23,558 nt of DNA from JANOBJ01 sp031411575. Its GTDB lineage: Bacteria; Pseudomonadota; Gammaproteobacteria; Burkholderiales; Burkholderiaceae_C. The stretch is from positions 1-23,558 of the forward strand of contig JANOBJ010000176.1 in the NCBI GenBank assembly GCA_031411575.1. Direction: 5' to 3'. The position numbers and the translations under genes are program-made. Below the pieces are notes generated by a model. The model saw only the letters and a program-made list of their open reading frames with translations, was not told the origin of the DNA and ran no database searches. Positions within the stretch are counted from its first letter, which is position 1. Every line of letters starts with the position of its first letter. Of the stretch, positions 15,497 to 22,689 are shown one piece after another.

Positions 15497-16742
15497 GCCG
15501 GTCTCCGATGTCGTTGGTGGTGCCCGCCACCCAGGGTTTGGAGCTTTCGCCGGCGCGGTAGATCGCCAGCGTGGCGATCACGGCGCCCAGCACCTCCATC
15601 AGCAAAATCGCCGGCAGCGCCACCTTGGCCACCGTGTGACCCAGGATGTCCGACGAGGCCACGAACTGCGAGGCAATCAAGAGCGCCACCGACGACATGG
15701 GCGCCATCGCGCAGCCCACCCACAGGGCCTGGCGCCAGCTGGCGCCACTGCCCACATTGCCCAGCGCGACGCCCAGGATCTTGGCCAGCGCGCGCGCGCC
15801 CACCAGCGCCAGCACCAGCCCGGTGACCGGCGCACTCCAGTCGGCCTGCGCCGCGACGGTGGACACCAGCACGAACATCAGCATCGTGAGAATCGACCCG
15901 GCCGTGCCCAATTGCCGTGGCCAGGCCCACGGCCGCGGGTTGAGCTGCTTGAGCAGCATGCCGCCGATCAGCGCTGCCAGTGGCGCCGAGCCGCCAAAGT
16001 GCGCGGCCAGCGCGGTGGCTGCGGCCACCAGCGCCAGCAGCAGCATGGAGGTGTTCTCGCTGGTGGGGCTCATGAAGCGCAGCGCCGACCGCAGCGCCAA
16101 GGCCAGTACCGCGCCCACCACGAGCGACAGGCCGAGCACCACCGCGACCGGGTAGGCGTTGTTGACGAGCCCATTGAGGGGCCGGTCCATCATGCCAGCG
16201 TGCGCGTAGCCCAGCGTCAGCGCATAGAGCGTGCCCAGCGTGGACAGCACCATGGCGCGTTCAGTCACCGGGCCGGCGGCGCGCGTATCGGCCACCACGC
16301 GGTTGAGCACCGCGGGGGAGGCCGCGATCGCCACCAGCGCCAGTGGCTGGGCCACCGCGTCGGACACGTCGAGCCAGCGCATGGCGTAGTACACCGCGAA
16401 GTAGGTCAGCGCCGATTCCGCAATGCTTTGCACCAGCACCATCGGGTTGTGGCGAAACCAGCGCAGCGGAATGCGGCCACCGGCTTCGAACAGCACCACG
16501 GCCACGCCCAGCTCCAGCATGAACAGCCCAATGCCCTGCAATGGCCAGACCGCGCCCGAGAACCCGGCCAGGCCGGCAAACGTGCCGACCACCGAGTAAC
16601 CCACCACTTTGGGCAGGCCGCTGTAGCGCTGCAGCAGATAGCCGGCGATGGCGGCGACCGCCAGCAGCATCGACCATTGCACCGTTGGCAGCCCGGCCGA
16701 CGGTTTGAGCCACTCGGCCCAGACAACCATGATTTCGTTCAT
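15489..16742 (-). CDS. Cation:proton antiporter (CPA2/Kef-type membrane domain)
   Basis: A 417-residue integral membrane protein with about 12 hydrophobic segments, matching the Na+/H+ exchanger fold (PF00999): GYSVVGTFAGLAG, LFMLELGVAVVLFEAGGRI, AASPAVLNRVVAD and a C-terminal half with GGMLLKQLNP. No cytosolic nucleotide-binding (TrkA-N) domain follows, unlike full KefB/KefC. ATG 16742 (MNEIMVVWAEW) has GGAG about eight bases upstream and is preferred over an ATG 30 codons earlier. It overlaps the carboxylate-amine ligase by eight bases. Ion specificity is not shown by sequence. The 168 bases upstream (16743-16910) contain no recognisable feature. Confidence 0.87.
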   Translation of the reverse strand: MNEIMVVWAEWLKPSAGLPTVQWSMLLAVAAIAGYLLQRYSGLPKVVGYSVVGTFAGLAGFSGAVWPLQGIGLFMLELGVAVVLFEAGGRIPLRWFRHNPMVLVQSIAESALTYFAVYYAMRWLDVSDAVAQPLALVAIAASPAVLNRVVADTRAAGPVTERAMVLSTLGTLYALTLGYAHAGMMDRPLNGLVNNAYPVAVVLGLSLVVGAVLALALRSALRFMSPTSENTSMLLLALVAAATALAAHFGGSAPLAALIGGMLLKQLNPRPWAWPRQLGTAGSILTMLMFVLVSTVAAQADWSAPVTGLVLALVGARALAKILGVALGNVGSGASWRQALWVGCAMAPMSSVALLIASQFVASSDILGHTVAKVALPAILLMEVLGAVIATLAIYRAGESSKPWVAGTTNDIGDRHD

Positions 16743-16910
16743 TGGATTCACTCCGCGACGCGGGCGGCCGGACCCCAGCCCGACATCGCCTCCCGCTTCC
16801 GTTGGCGGCGAGTATGTGGCAATGCGTTGCACTATATGCCCCGCGTGTTGTTACCGGTTGTAGGACAAGGCCGTCATTCGCAGGCAATTCGGCCGCGGCG
16901 GATCGGGCCG

Positions 16911-18884
16911 TCAGCGCGGCAGCAGGAAGCTCAGTGGCGCCCGCCGCAGGCGCGCGCGAATGGCGCGTTGCAGGCGCCCGCGATCCACCCCGCTGACGCT
17001 CTGCGCACGCAACGCGAGCTGAAAGGCCAGGTAGAAACTTACCGTGAGGTTGAGTACGCCGATCAGCGGTATCGCGGCCAGGCACCACCAGAAATCGGGC
17101 ATGCGCATGGCATCTTGCCCGAACGCCGCTGCCGCTGCCGCCAGCTGGCCCATCGACAGCGTGACGTGCCGCACGTCCAGCCCGATGCCGAAGAACGCCA
17201 GTATTGCAGGGACCAGCCCGAGCATGAAGCCCAGCGAGATGTTGCCGGCAAAGCCCGAGATGTTGGCGCGCAGAAAGCGGGCCCAGCGGTCGGCCCGCAT
17301 GGGCCCCAACGCGCGCGTGATGCGCGGGTTGTAGCGGATCGCCGAATCAAGCCGGTGCAGCACGAACCAGTTTTCGGTCCAGCCCGCGATCAGGCTGGAG
17401 GCAAACAGCAGCAAGCCGGTGAAGGCCGCGAACAGCAGCGTGGTGGGGGTCAACAGGTTGATCGCGTGGAACACATGGTCAGCCTGTTTCTGGTCAATCA
17501 TCGGCTCGCCGGTGGCCCACTGGATACCCGCGCTCAACAGCAGCACGCACGGCGCGACCACGCCCACATTGCCCACGGCCGCAGCCACCTGGGTGCGCAC
17601 CAGGTGGGTCACTTCATCGACGAATTCCTCCACCGCGCTGCCGCCCGACAGATCCTTGAGCTTGGCCGCCATGGCCGGTGCTGTCATGGCCGGCTGCTTG
17701 GTGGCCAGCGTCCAGTGCATGAGCTGGATCAGCACGAAACTGGCGGCATACACCACGCCCGACCAGAAGCCGCTCCAGAACGCCGCCAGACCAATGCCAG
17801 CAACCGTAAACTTCATCAGCGTGGTGAGCGCAGTGGCGGCCCCACCACCCGCCGCCTTGCCCAGCATGTTGCGGTACTCGGCGGGCGTGCGGGTGATGTA
17901 GTGCTCGCCGGTCTCGGCGCTGCGCTCAGCCACTTTGGCCGCCAGCAGCGACAGGTTGGAGCGGAACAGCACGCGCAGGCCGTGGCGTTCTACGCCCACC
18001 GCCGCCAGCCGGCTGACCAGCCGCTGCGCGCTGTTGGCCGGCGTGGCCGACACCAGGCAGTCCATCAGCTCGCGCACCCGCAGCATGCGCTCGCGCAGCT
18101 GGCGCAACATGAACACCAGCGCGACCGAAATACCATGTTCGTCCAGGTGCGTGTACACCGTGGCAGCGGCCTGTCGGCAGGCTTCCAGCCGCTCGCGCAG
18201 CCGCACCGCCGCGGCTTCCACGGCCGGCAGCTCGCGCGGGGTGGCCACAAACGCAGCGCGAAACGCCTCGACATCGGCCGCCAGCTCGTGAAAGGGCAGG
18301 GTGTCGCGCGTGGCCACGCTCATGCGCTGGCGCAGCTCGGGCGCGAAGCCGGTGGCGCGGATCTGGCCCGCGCAGAAATTGATGGCTTCCAGCACCAGAT
18401 GCTGCCAGGCGGTAATGCCCGGCACCGGCGACGTCTTGCTGAGCAGGGCGGCCAGCCTGGCCAGCGTTGGCTCATCCAGCGCGGCCAGCCAGGCGGCGTC
18501 AAAACGGTCGGTCAAGGCCAGGCTGAAGAGTTCGGCGGCGTCGCTGGTCTCCGGCGTTCCGGGCAGCACCTTGGTACGCAGCCGGCCCAGCAGCTCACTG
18601 AAGAAGGCCATGCGCGGCGCGAAGCCGAAATCGGCCAGCACCGCAGTGGCGTCCACCGTGTCCAGCAGCACGGCCCACCAGGACTTGAGGCGCGCTTCCC
18701 GTTCGGGGCGGGCTTGCAAGGCGTCCAGGAACAAGCCCACACGGCTGGCCGCAGCGCCGGGCGAGACGCGGTCGCCGCGCACCCAGTCGAGCAGGGCAAT
18801 CAGCCAGAGGTGACGCTGCGGCAGCGGCGCACTGGCGTCCAGGGTATCAAGCAGTTTCGACAGGTCTGCGGCGGGAGCCGGCAT
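16911..18884 (-). CDS. Gcr-family 'site-specific recombinase' (PF10136), a multi-pass membrane protein
   Basis: The 657-residue protein matches what databases call site-specific recombinase Gcr (COG4389). I see no serine- or tyrosine-recombinase catalytic signature. The N-terminal half is a soluble helical region. The C-terminal half has about five hydrophobic spans (roughly residues 350-392, 435-456, 476-500, 545-572 and 598-626), so it is a membrane protein of unknown function. ATG 18884 has GAGG six bases upstream; TTG 18899 is an in-frame alternative. It follows apaG by 20 bases and is probably co-transcribed. Confidence 0.85.
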   Translation of the reverse strand: MPAPAADLSKLLDTLDASAPLPQRHLWLIALLDWVRGDRVSPGAAASRVGLFLDALQARPEREARLKSWWAVLLDTVDATAVLADFGFAPRMAFFSELLGRLRTKVLPGTPETSDAAELFSLALTDRFDAAWLAALDEPTLARLAALLSKTSPVPGITAWQHLVLEAINFCAGQIRATGFAPELRQRMSVATRDTLPFHELAADVEAFRAAFVATPRELPAVEAAAVRLRERLEACRQAAATVYTHLDEHGISVALVFMLRQLRERMLRVRELMDCLVSATPANSAQRLVSRLAAVGVERHGLRVLFRSNLSLLAAKVAERSAETGEHYITRTPAEYRNMLGKAAGGGAATALTTLMKFTVAGIGLAAFWSGFWSGVVYAASFVLIQLMHWTLATKQPAMTAPAMAAKLKDLSGGSAVEEFVDEVTHLVRTQVAAAVGNVGVVAPCVLLLSAGIQWATGEPMIDQKQADHVFHAINLLTPTTLLFAAFTGLLLFASSLIAGWTENWFVLHRLDSAIRYNPRITRALGPMRADRWARFLRANISGFAGNISLGFMLGLVPAILAFFGIGLDVRHVTLSMGQLAAAAAAFGQDAMRMPDFWWCLAAIPLIGVLNLTVSFYLAFQLALRAQSVSGVDRGRLQRAIRARLRRAPLSFLLPR

Positions 18885-18904
18885 CAGCGGCCTCGTCAAC
18901 GGGT

Positions 18905-19300
18905 TCAGTGCAGAACCCGCGCACCCGCGTCGGGGCGGTCGGTCGCGTCGAGCACGAACACGGGAATGTCGGCCTCAAAGCGCGCGCCATCCTCGGCCAC
19001 GCAGAAATAGTTGCCATGCATGGTGCCGCTGGCGGTGCGCAGGCGGCAGCCGCTGGTGTACTGGAACGATTCGCCCGGTTTGAGCAGTGGTTGGTGGCCC
19101 ACCACGCCCAGCCCCTTGACCTCCTCCAGCTGGCCGTCACCGTCGACAATGTGCCAGTGGCGCGCAATCAGTTGCGCCGTGGTGTCGCCGCTGTTGGTGA
19201 TGGTGACGGTGTAGGCAAAGCAATAGTTCTGCTGCCCGGGCGCCGATTGCTCGGGCAGGTAGCGCGGCTCGACCACGACTGTGAACTCACAATTTGCCAT
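18905..19300 (-). CDS. apaG: ApaG protein
   Basis: ApaG is a small fibronectin-type-III-like protein linked to Co2+/Mg2+ tolerance and Ap4A metabolism in enterobacteria; its molecular role is unsettled. The 131-residue sequence shows the family core YCFAYTVTITNSG, RHWHIVDGDGQLEEVKGLGVVGHQP, FQYTSGC and GTMHGNYFC. Length is normal. It is transcribed divergently from rpe across a 70-base gap that should hold both promoters. It leads into the Gcr-family gene. Confidence 0.95.
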   Translation of the reverse strand: MANCEFTVVVEPRYLPEQSAPGQQNYCFAYTVTITNSGDTTAQLIARHWHIVDGDGQLEEVKGLGVVGHQPLLKPGESFQYTSGCRLRTASGTMHGNYFCVAEDGARFEADIPVFVLDATDRPDAGARVLH

Positions 19301-19370
19301 GCAGCGATGTTACCTGCGCGCAGCGATGGGCGTGCGCCGCCGACCTCGCGCGGGCTGCGACAATTGGCCC

Positions 19371-20060
19371 ATGAGCACATCTGCCCGCACCTACCGCATC
19401 GCCCCGTCCATCCTGTCGGCCGACTTTGCCCGCCTGGGCGAAGAGGTGAAGAACGTCATCGCCGCCGGCGCCGACTGGATCCATTTCGACGTCATGGACA
19501 ACCATTACGTGCCCAACCTCACCTTCGGCCCGATGATCTGCAGCGCTCTGAAGCCGCACGCCAAAACGCCTGATGGCCAGCCCGTGCCGATCGACGTGCA
19601 CCTGATGGTGCAGCCGGTCGATGCGCTGGCGGCGGCCTTTGCCGACGCGGGCGCCGACCTGGTGAGCTTTCACCCCGACGCCTCGCCCCACGTGCACCGC
19701 AGCATCCAGGCGATCAAGGCCAAGGGCTGCAAGGCCGGGCTGGTGTTCAACCCCGGGCAGCCGCTGGACGTGCTGGACTGGGTGATTGACGACATCGATC
19801 TGGTGCTGATCATGAGCGTCAACCCCGGCTTCGGCGGGCAAAGCTTCATCGATTCGGCGCTGCGCAAGACCGAGGCAGTACGGCGCCTGATCGACGCCTC
19901 GGGCAAGGACATCCGGCTGGAGGTGGACGGCGGCATCAAGACCGACAACATCGCGCGCGTGGCATCCGCCGGCGCCGACACATTTGTGGCCGGCAGCGCG
20001 ATCTTTGGCAAGCCCGACTACAAGGCGGTGATCGACGCGATGCGCGCGGCGTTGAAGTGA
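19371..20060 (+). CDS. rpe: Ribulose-phosphate 3-epimerase
   Basis: Rpe interconverts ribulose 5-phosphate and xylulose 5-phosphate in the pentose phosphate and Calvin cycles. This 229-residue TIM barrel has IAPSILSADFARLGEEV at the start, HFDVMDNHYVPNLTFGP, a metal-binding histidine in DVHLMVQP, the catalytic-loop motif MSVNPGFGGQSFI and LEVDGGIK near the end. ATG 19371 (MSTSARTYRIAPS) is the natural start; the frame is open further upstream, but that part overlaps apaG on the other strand. gph follows after a GC-rich repeat, in the conserved order rpe-gph-trpE. Confidence 0.97.
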   Translation: MSTSARTYRIAPSILSADFARLGEEVKNVIAAGADWIHFDVMDNHYVPNLTFGPMICSALKPHAKTPDGQPVPIDVHLMVQPVDALAAAFADAGADLVSFHPDASPHVHRSIQAIKAKGCKAGLVFNPGQPLDVLDWVIDDIDLVLIMSVNPGFGGQSFIDSALRKTEAVRRLIDASGKDIRLEVDGGIKTDNIARVASAGADTFVAGSAIFGKPDYKAVIDAMRAALK

Positions 20061-20077
20061 TCGCGCGACCCGCCGCC

Positions 20078-20221
20078 GGGCCGCCCCAAGGCGGGTCAGC
20101 CCCCTCGGGGCTAAGCCCTGCGGCTCCCGGCCTGCCGGCGCAGGGCGGGACAGGGCGAAGAGCCCCCGCCTCTGGCGGCGGCATGTCCAGCGAACCACGC
20201 CCAGCGGGGAGCGTGGGGGCC
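20078..20221. repeat. GC-rich intergenic repeat, copy 2, between rpe and gph
   Basis: The 33-base core at 20078-20110 matches 22-54. Here it is followed by about 75 extra bases rich in G/C with several self-complementary stretches, then by the tail ending GTGGGGGC. The tail runs into the start of gph and supplies its candidate start codons ATG 20183 and GTG 20213. Confidence 0.75.
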
Positions 20222-20896
20222 AGTTTCCACGCAGTGATCATCGACCTGGACGGCACGATGGTCGACACGCTCGGTGATTTCGAGGTCGCGCTCAACCGCA
20301 TGCTGGCCGATCTGTCGCTGCCCCCGGTGGACCGGACCCTCATCGGGCAGCTGGTCGGCAAAGGCTCGGAACATTTGATCCGTTCAGTGCTGAATCATGC
20401 GGATGTCCGCACCCATGGGTCATTAAATGCTATTAAAAACGAAGCGTTGTATGTCCATGCGTGGGAGCGCTACCAGGCCCACTACCGCGCCGTCAACGGC
20501 CAACATTCGGCGCTGTTTCCCGGCGTGATCGAGGGGCTGGAGCGTCTCAAGGCGCGTGGCTTGCGATTGGCCTGCCTGACCAACAAGCCGACCGATTTTG
20601 CGCGGCCGCTGCTCGCAGCCAAAGGGATTGACGGCTATTTCAGTGCGGTGTTCGGCGGTGATGCTTTCGAGAAGAAAAAGCCCGATCCGCTGCCGCTTTT
20701 GAAAACCTGTGAGGCGCTGGGCAGTGCGCCCGCCCGCACGCTGATGGTGGGTGATTCGCGCAACGATGCCGAGGCCGCCCGCGCCGCCGGATGCCCGGTG
20801 GTGCTGGTGACCTACGGCTACAACCACGGTGAGCCGGTGCGCGCGGTCAACGCGGACGGCTTCGTCGATTCGATGGCCGATCTGCGGCTGGAATAG
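20183..20896 (+). CDS. gph: Phosphoglycolate phosphatase (HAD superfamily)
   Basis: Gph hydrolyses 2-phosphoglycolate, produced by RuBisCO oxygenation or DNA repair. HAD motifs are complete: the nucleophile and acid D21/D23 in IIDLDGTMVDT, the threonine in LACLTNKP, the lysine in KKKPDPLPLL, and D191 in MVGDSRNDAEAA. The start is uncertain. ATG 20183 gives 237 residues, while GTG 20213 (227 residues) or GTG 20234 would bring the HAD motif nearer the N-terminus as in relatives; all three lie in or beside the GC-rich repeat. Residues 74-84 (DVRTHGSLNAI) are encoded by an AT-rich repeat unit, so this cap-domain region has an unusual sequence. Confidence 0.93.
   Translation: MSSEPRPAGSVGASFHAVIIDLDGTMVDTLGDFEVALNRMLADLSLPPVDRTLIGQLVGKGSEHLIRSVLNHADVRTHGSLNAIKNEALYVHAWERYQAHYRAVNGQHSALFPGVIEGLERLKARGLRLACLTNKPTDFARPLLAAKGIDGYFSAVFGGDAFEKKKPDPLPLLKTCEALGSAPARTLMVGDSRNDAEAARAAGCPVVLVTYGYNHGEPVRAVNADGFVDSMADLRLE
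20402..20433. repeat. AT-rich repeat unit, copy F, in frame inside gph
   Basis: The ordered blocks GATGTCCGCACC, GGTCATTA and TGCTAT match 10262-10293 (26 of 32 bases identical, with the same 4-base and 2-base variable gaps). The right palindrome arm has decayed (TATTAAAAACGAAGC follows). It is read in codon phase as residues 74-84 of Gph. Confidence 0.82.
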
Positions 20897-20897
20897 C

Positions 20898-20913
20898 GCC
20901 GGACAGGTCCGGC
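20898..20913. terminator. Hairpin between convergent gph and chalcone-isomerase-like gene
   Basis: GCCGGA (20898-20903) and TCCGGC (20908-20913) flank CAGG, one base after the gph stop. It lies in the 26-base gap between convergent genes and could end transcription from both sides, though no T-run follows on either strand. Confidence 0.45.
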
Positions 20914-20922
20914 ATCCGGGCC

Positions 20923-21567
20923 TCAGATATTCCGGGCGAGCAACGCGTCTTTGAGCATCCAGTCGGCCGGCGACTTGCCGAGCCAGATGTTGAACATGGC
21001 CTCGAAAAACTCTGGGTCCCGGAACGGCTCGCCGATCGTCTTGCCTTTGGCGGTGACAACCATGCCGATCTGTGGCACCCAGTCCAGCACCAGCACGTCG
21101 CCGGCTGCCAGCTTTTTCTGCTGCGCAAAGATGTCGCCCATGCGTGGCAGCGCGGGCATCACCTTGCTCATGGCGCCAGGAGGCGTGTTGCCCTGGATGC
21201 CACGCACGAACAGGTGGCCCATCTCGCTGGCGTCAACATCGCGCAGCATGGTCAGCGTCAGCCGCTTGGGGCCGCGCGCCGCAAAGAACTCTTCCGCAGT
21301 GGTGACTTTCTGGTTCACGTACAGGGCTGCGACATACACGCGAAAAGGTCCGCGAAAGCGCACGCCCGTCCCGTTGAGCGGAAGTTCCTGGCCGGCGACC
21401 ACCAGATGGTCGCTGACCTTGATGCCGGCGACTTCCTTGATGCCGGCATGCACAGGTGCTGCCGCTGCCGTCAGGGCAAGGGCTAGCGGGACAATGGCCC
21501 GACGCAACGCACAGCGGGCGCCCCGCAGGGAAACAGCGACAGAAGAGAGGAAAGAAGGTGTATTCAT
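20923..21567 (-). CDS. Exported chalcone isomerase-like protein, paralogue 1
   Basis: The 214-residue protein fits the bacterial chalcone-isomerase-fold family (PF16036 type). These are mostly secreted proteins of unknown function, not flavonoid enzymes. A signal peptide is likely (hydrophobic IVPLALALTAAAA, cleavage after VHA), preceded by an unusually long Arg-containing n-region of about 24 residues, so the true start may be further in. The mature part has VRFRGPFRVYVAALYV, GPKRLTLTMLRDVDASE, VLVLDWVPQIGM and FRDPEFFEAMFNIWLG. It is clearly homologous to the neighbouring gene at 21739-22326. The two are separated by 171 bases (21568-21738) with no recognisable feature. Confidence 0.85.
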   Translation of the reverse strand: MNTPSFLSSVAVSLRGARCALRRAIVPLALALTAAAAPVHAGIKEVAGIKVSDHLVVAGQELPLNGTGVRFRGPFRVYVAALYVNQKVTTAEEFFAARGPKRLTLTMLRDVDASEMGHLFVRGIQGNTPPGAMSKVMPALPRMGDIFAQQKKLAAGDVLVLDWVPQIGMVVTAKGKTIGEPFRDPEFFEAMFNIWLGKSPADWMLKDALLARNI

Positions 21568-21738
21568 GCCCGCAATGATGCACGGGCGATTCCGGCAGCG
21601 CCAGACGGGTCCAGAAACTAACTAACTGTTACGCCTACTTATGCGCCCCTTCTTGGTGCCTTGCTGTCTGCGTGCAACGCGGCTGCCAACAATGCCCGTG
21701 AACTTCGTCACGGCGCCCCCGCCGTCGAAGGCCCGACG

Positions 21739-22326
21739 TCAGGCCGGTTTACCCAGCAGAGCGTCCTTGAGCTTCCAGTCGGCCGGGTTGGGGCCGAGCC
21801 AGATGCGCATGAGCGCGTTGAAGAATTCGGGTTCCTTGAACGGCTCGCCCTGCGGTTGCCCCTTGATGGTGAGCACGGTGCCAGTGCCGGGAATCCACTC
21901 GATCAGGAAATTGTCGCCGGCGTTCAGCTTCTTGTAATCCGTGAACACCTGGCTCATGCGGATCACGCTCGGCACCAGCTTGGAGAATTGCGCCTTGTCC
22001 ATGTTGTCTTCCATGCCGCGCGAAAACAGCTTGCCCAACTCGTTGGAATCAATCTCGCGCAGCATGGTGATGTTCATGCGTTTGGGGCCGGGGGCGGCCA
22101 GCACCTCTTCGGTCGTGCCCGACTTGCGGCTCAGGTAGAGCCCGGCCGCGTACACCTTGAACACGGCCTTGTAGCGCACGCCCGCGCCGTTGAGCACCAG
22201 CTTGCTGCCCCGCACATCGGCAGTGTCTTCGAGCTTGACGCCCGCAACATCGACGGTGGCGGCCAGGGCGGCCGTCGCCGACAGGCTGACCGCCAGCGCG
22301 ATCAGCCAGGATGTGATCTGTCTCAT
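21739..22326 (-). CDS. Exported chalcone isomerase-like protein, paralogue 2
   Basis: The 195-residue sister of the preceding protein. ATG 22326 (MRQITSWLIALAVSL) is preferred over an ATG 23 codons upstream because it has AAGGA about six bases before it and starts a clean signal peptide (cleavage after ALA). Shared blocks include GVRYKAVFKVYAAGLYL, GPKRMNITMLREIDSNELGKL, FLIEWIPGTGT, and FKEPEFFNALMRIWLGPNPADW followed by KLKDALL. Its promoter region is shared with the divergent trp leader. The ligand is unknown; family members with this fold can bind fatty acids, so a lipid-related role is possible but not shown here. Confidence 0.87.
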   Translation of the reverse strand: MRQITSWLIALAVSLSATAALAATVDVAGVKLEDTADVRGSKLVLNGAGVRYKAVFKVYAAGLYLSRKSGTTEEVLAAPGPKRMNITMLREIDSNELGKLFSRGMEDNMDKAQFSKLVPSVIRMSQVFTDYKKLNAGDNFLIEWIPGTGTVLTIKGQPQGEPFKEPEFFNALMRIWLGPNPADWKLKDALLGKPA

Positions 22327-22424
22327 GTTTGTCCTTGTCAAGGGTGAACGACCGTTCGATGCGCGGATTGTGAAATTGGCGGCAGCGGTGCGCAACCGGG
22401 TAGTCCCTGTAAACCCTTGCTTTT

Positions 22425-22438
22425 GTCACGCTCGTGAC
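22425..22438. promoter_or_regulatory. Palindrome upstream of the trp leader promoter
   Basis: GTCACG (22425-22430) and CGTGAC (22433-22438) flank CT, forming a perfect palindrome about 40 bases upstream of the proposed -10 element and within the divergent gap to the chalcone-isomerase-like gene. A dimeric regulator site is plausible; no regulator is identified. Confidence 0.4.
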
Positions 22439-22474
22439 CGATTTGAGCGCACGCGTCGATGTTTGCTGCGCTTT

Positions 22475-22483
22475 TGCTACACT
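22475..22483 (+). promoter_or_regulatory. Candidate extended -10 promoter of the trp operon
   Basis: TG at 22475-22476, one base, then TACACT (22478-22483) forms an extended -10 element. No good -35 hexamer is present at 16-18 bases upstream, as is tolerated by extended -10 promoters. Transcription would begin near 22490, only a few bases before the leader peptide ATG at 22493. Confidence 0.5.
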
Positions 22484-22492
22484 GACGACGCA

Positions 22493-22576
22493 ATGTTCAT
22501 TCACCGCAGCACCATCACAGGTTTAAGCGACCGGGGAGCCTGGCCCTGGCGCCAGCCCACCCGCTTGCACCCCTGA
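22493..22576 (+). CDS. trpL: trp operon leader peptide (27 residues, two Trp codons)
   Basis: A 27-codon frame begins with ATG 22493 and ends with TGA 22574-22576, 113 bases before trpE. W17 and W19 (GAWPWR) are encoded by TGG at 22541 and 22547. Two closely spaced tryptophan codons in a short frame just upstream of trpE are the hallmark of ribosome-mediated attenuation: stalling at low charged tRNA-Trp changes leader folding and allows trpE expression. No ribosome binding site is visible, in line with a nearly leaderless transcript if the extended -10 at 22475 is used. Assignment rests on position and Trp codons; it is too short for homology. Confidence 0.75.
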   Translation: MFIHRSTITGLSDRGAWPWRQPTRLHP

Positions 22577-22603
22577 CCGGCGCGGCTACACGCCCGCCTT
22601 CGC

Positions 22604-22660
22604 GCCCCGCAATGCCGGGGCCCTTGTGATCGAATGAACGCAGCACCGGCGCCTGGCGCC
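22604..22660 (+). promoter_or_regulatory. Hairpins of the trp leader (possible attenuator)
   Basis: GCCCCG (22604-22609) and CGGGGC (22616-22621) form one hairpin, followed by CCTTGTG and not a strong T-run. A second structure around 22642-22666 contains two GGCGCC blocks (22648-22653 and 22655-22660) inside longer partly complementary arms (AGCACC... and ...CGTGGCT). The Trp-codon region carries TGGCGCCAG (22547-22555), which can compete for the same GGCGCC blocks. This is the topology expected for alternative pairing, but which structure terminates cannot be decided by eye. Confidence 0.5.
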
Positions 22661-22689
22661 CGTGGCTGCCGGGCTGGAGGCTCAACCCC

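Noticed and set aside
13637..15826. A 729-codon plus-strand open frame.
   Set aside because: Antisense to thiL and the carboxylate-amine ligase; composition is that of a shadow frame.
16743..16910. A small gene or RNA in the gap upstream of the antiporter.
   Set aside because: No start with a ribosome site, no conserved motif and no stable terminator could be supported.
15402..19010. A very long plus-strand open frame (about 1200 codons).
   Set aside because: It is antisense to four well-supported genes (carboxylate-amine ligase, antiporter, Gcr-family protein, apaG), is rich in Arg/His/Gln as expected of GC-rich shadow frames, and has no recognisable domain.
22604..22630. A standard intrinsic terminator in the trp leader.
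   Set aside because: The hairpin is followed by CCTTGTG rather than a run of T, so it is reported only as a possible attenuator element.
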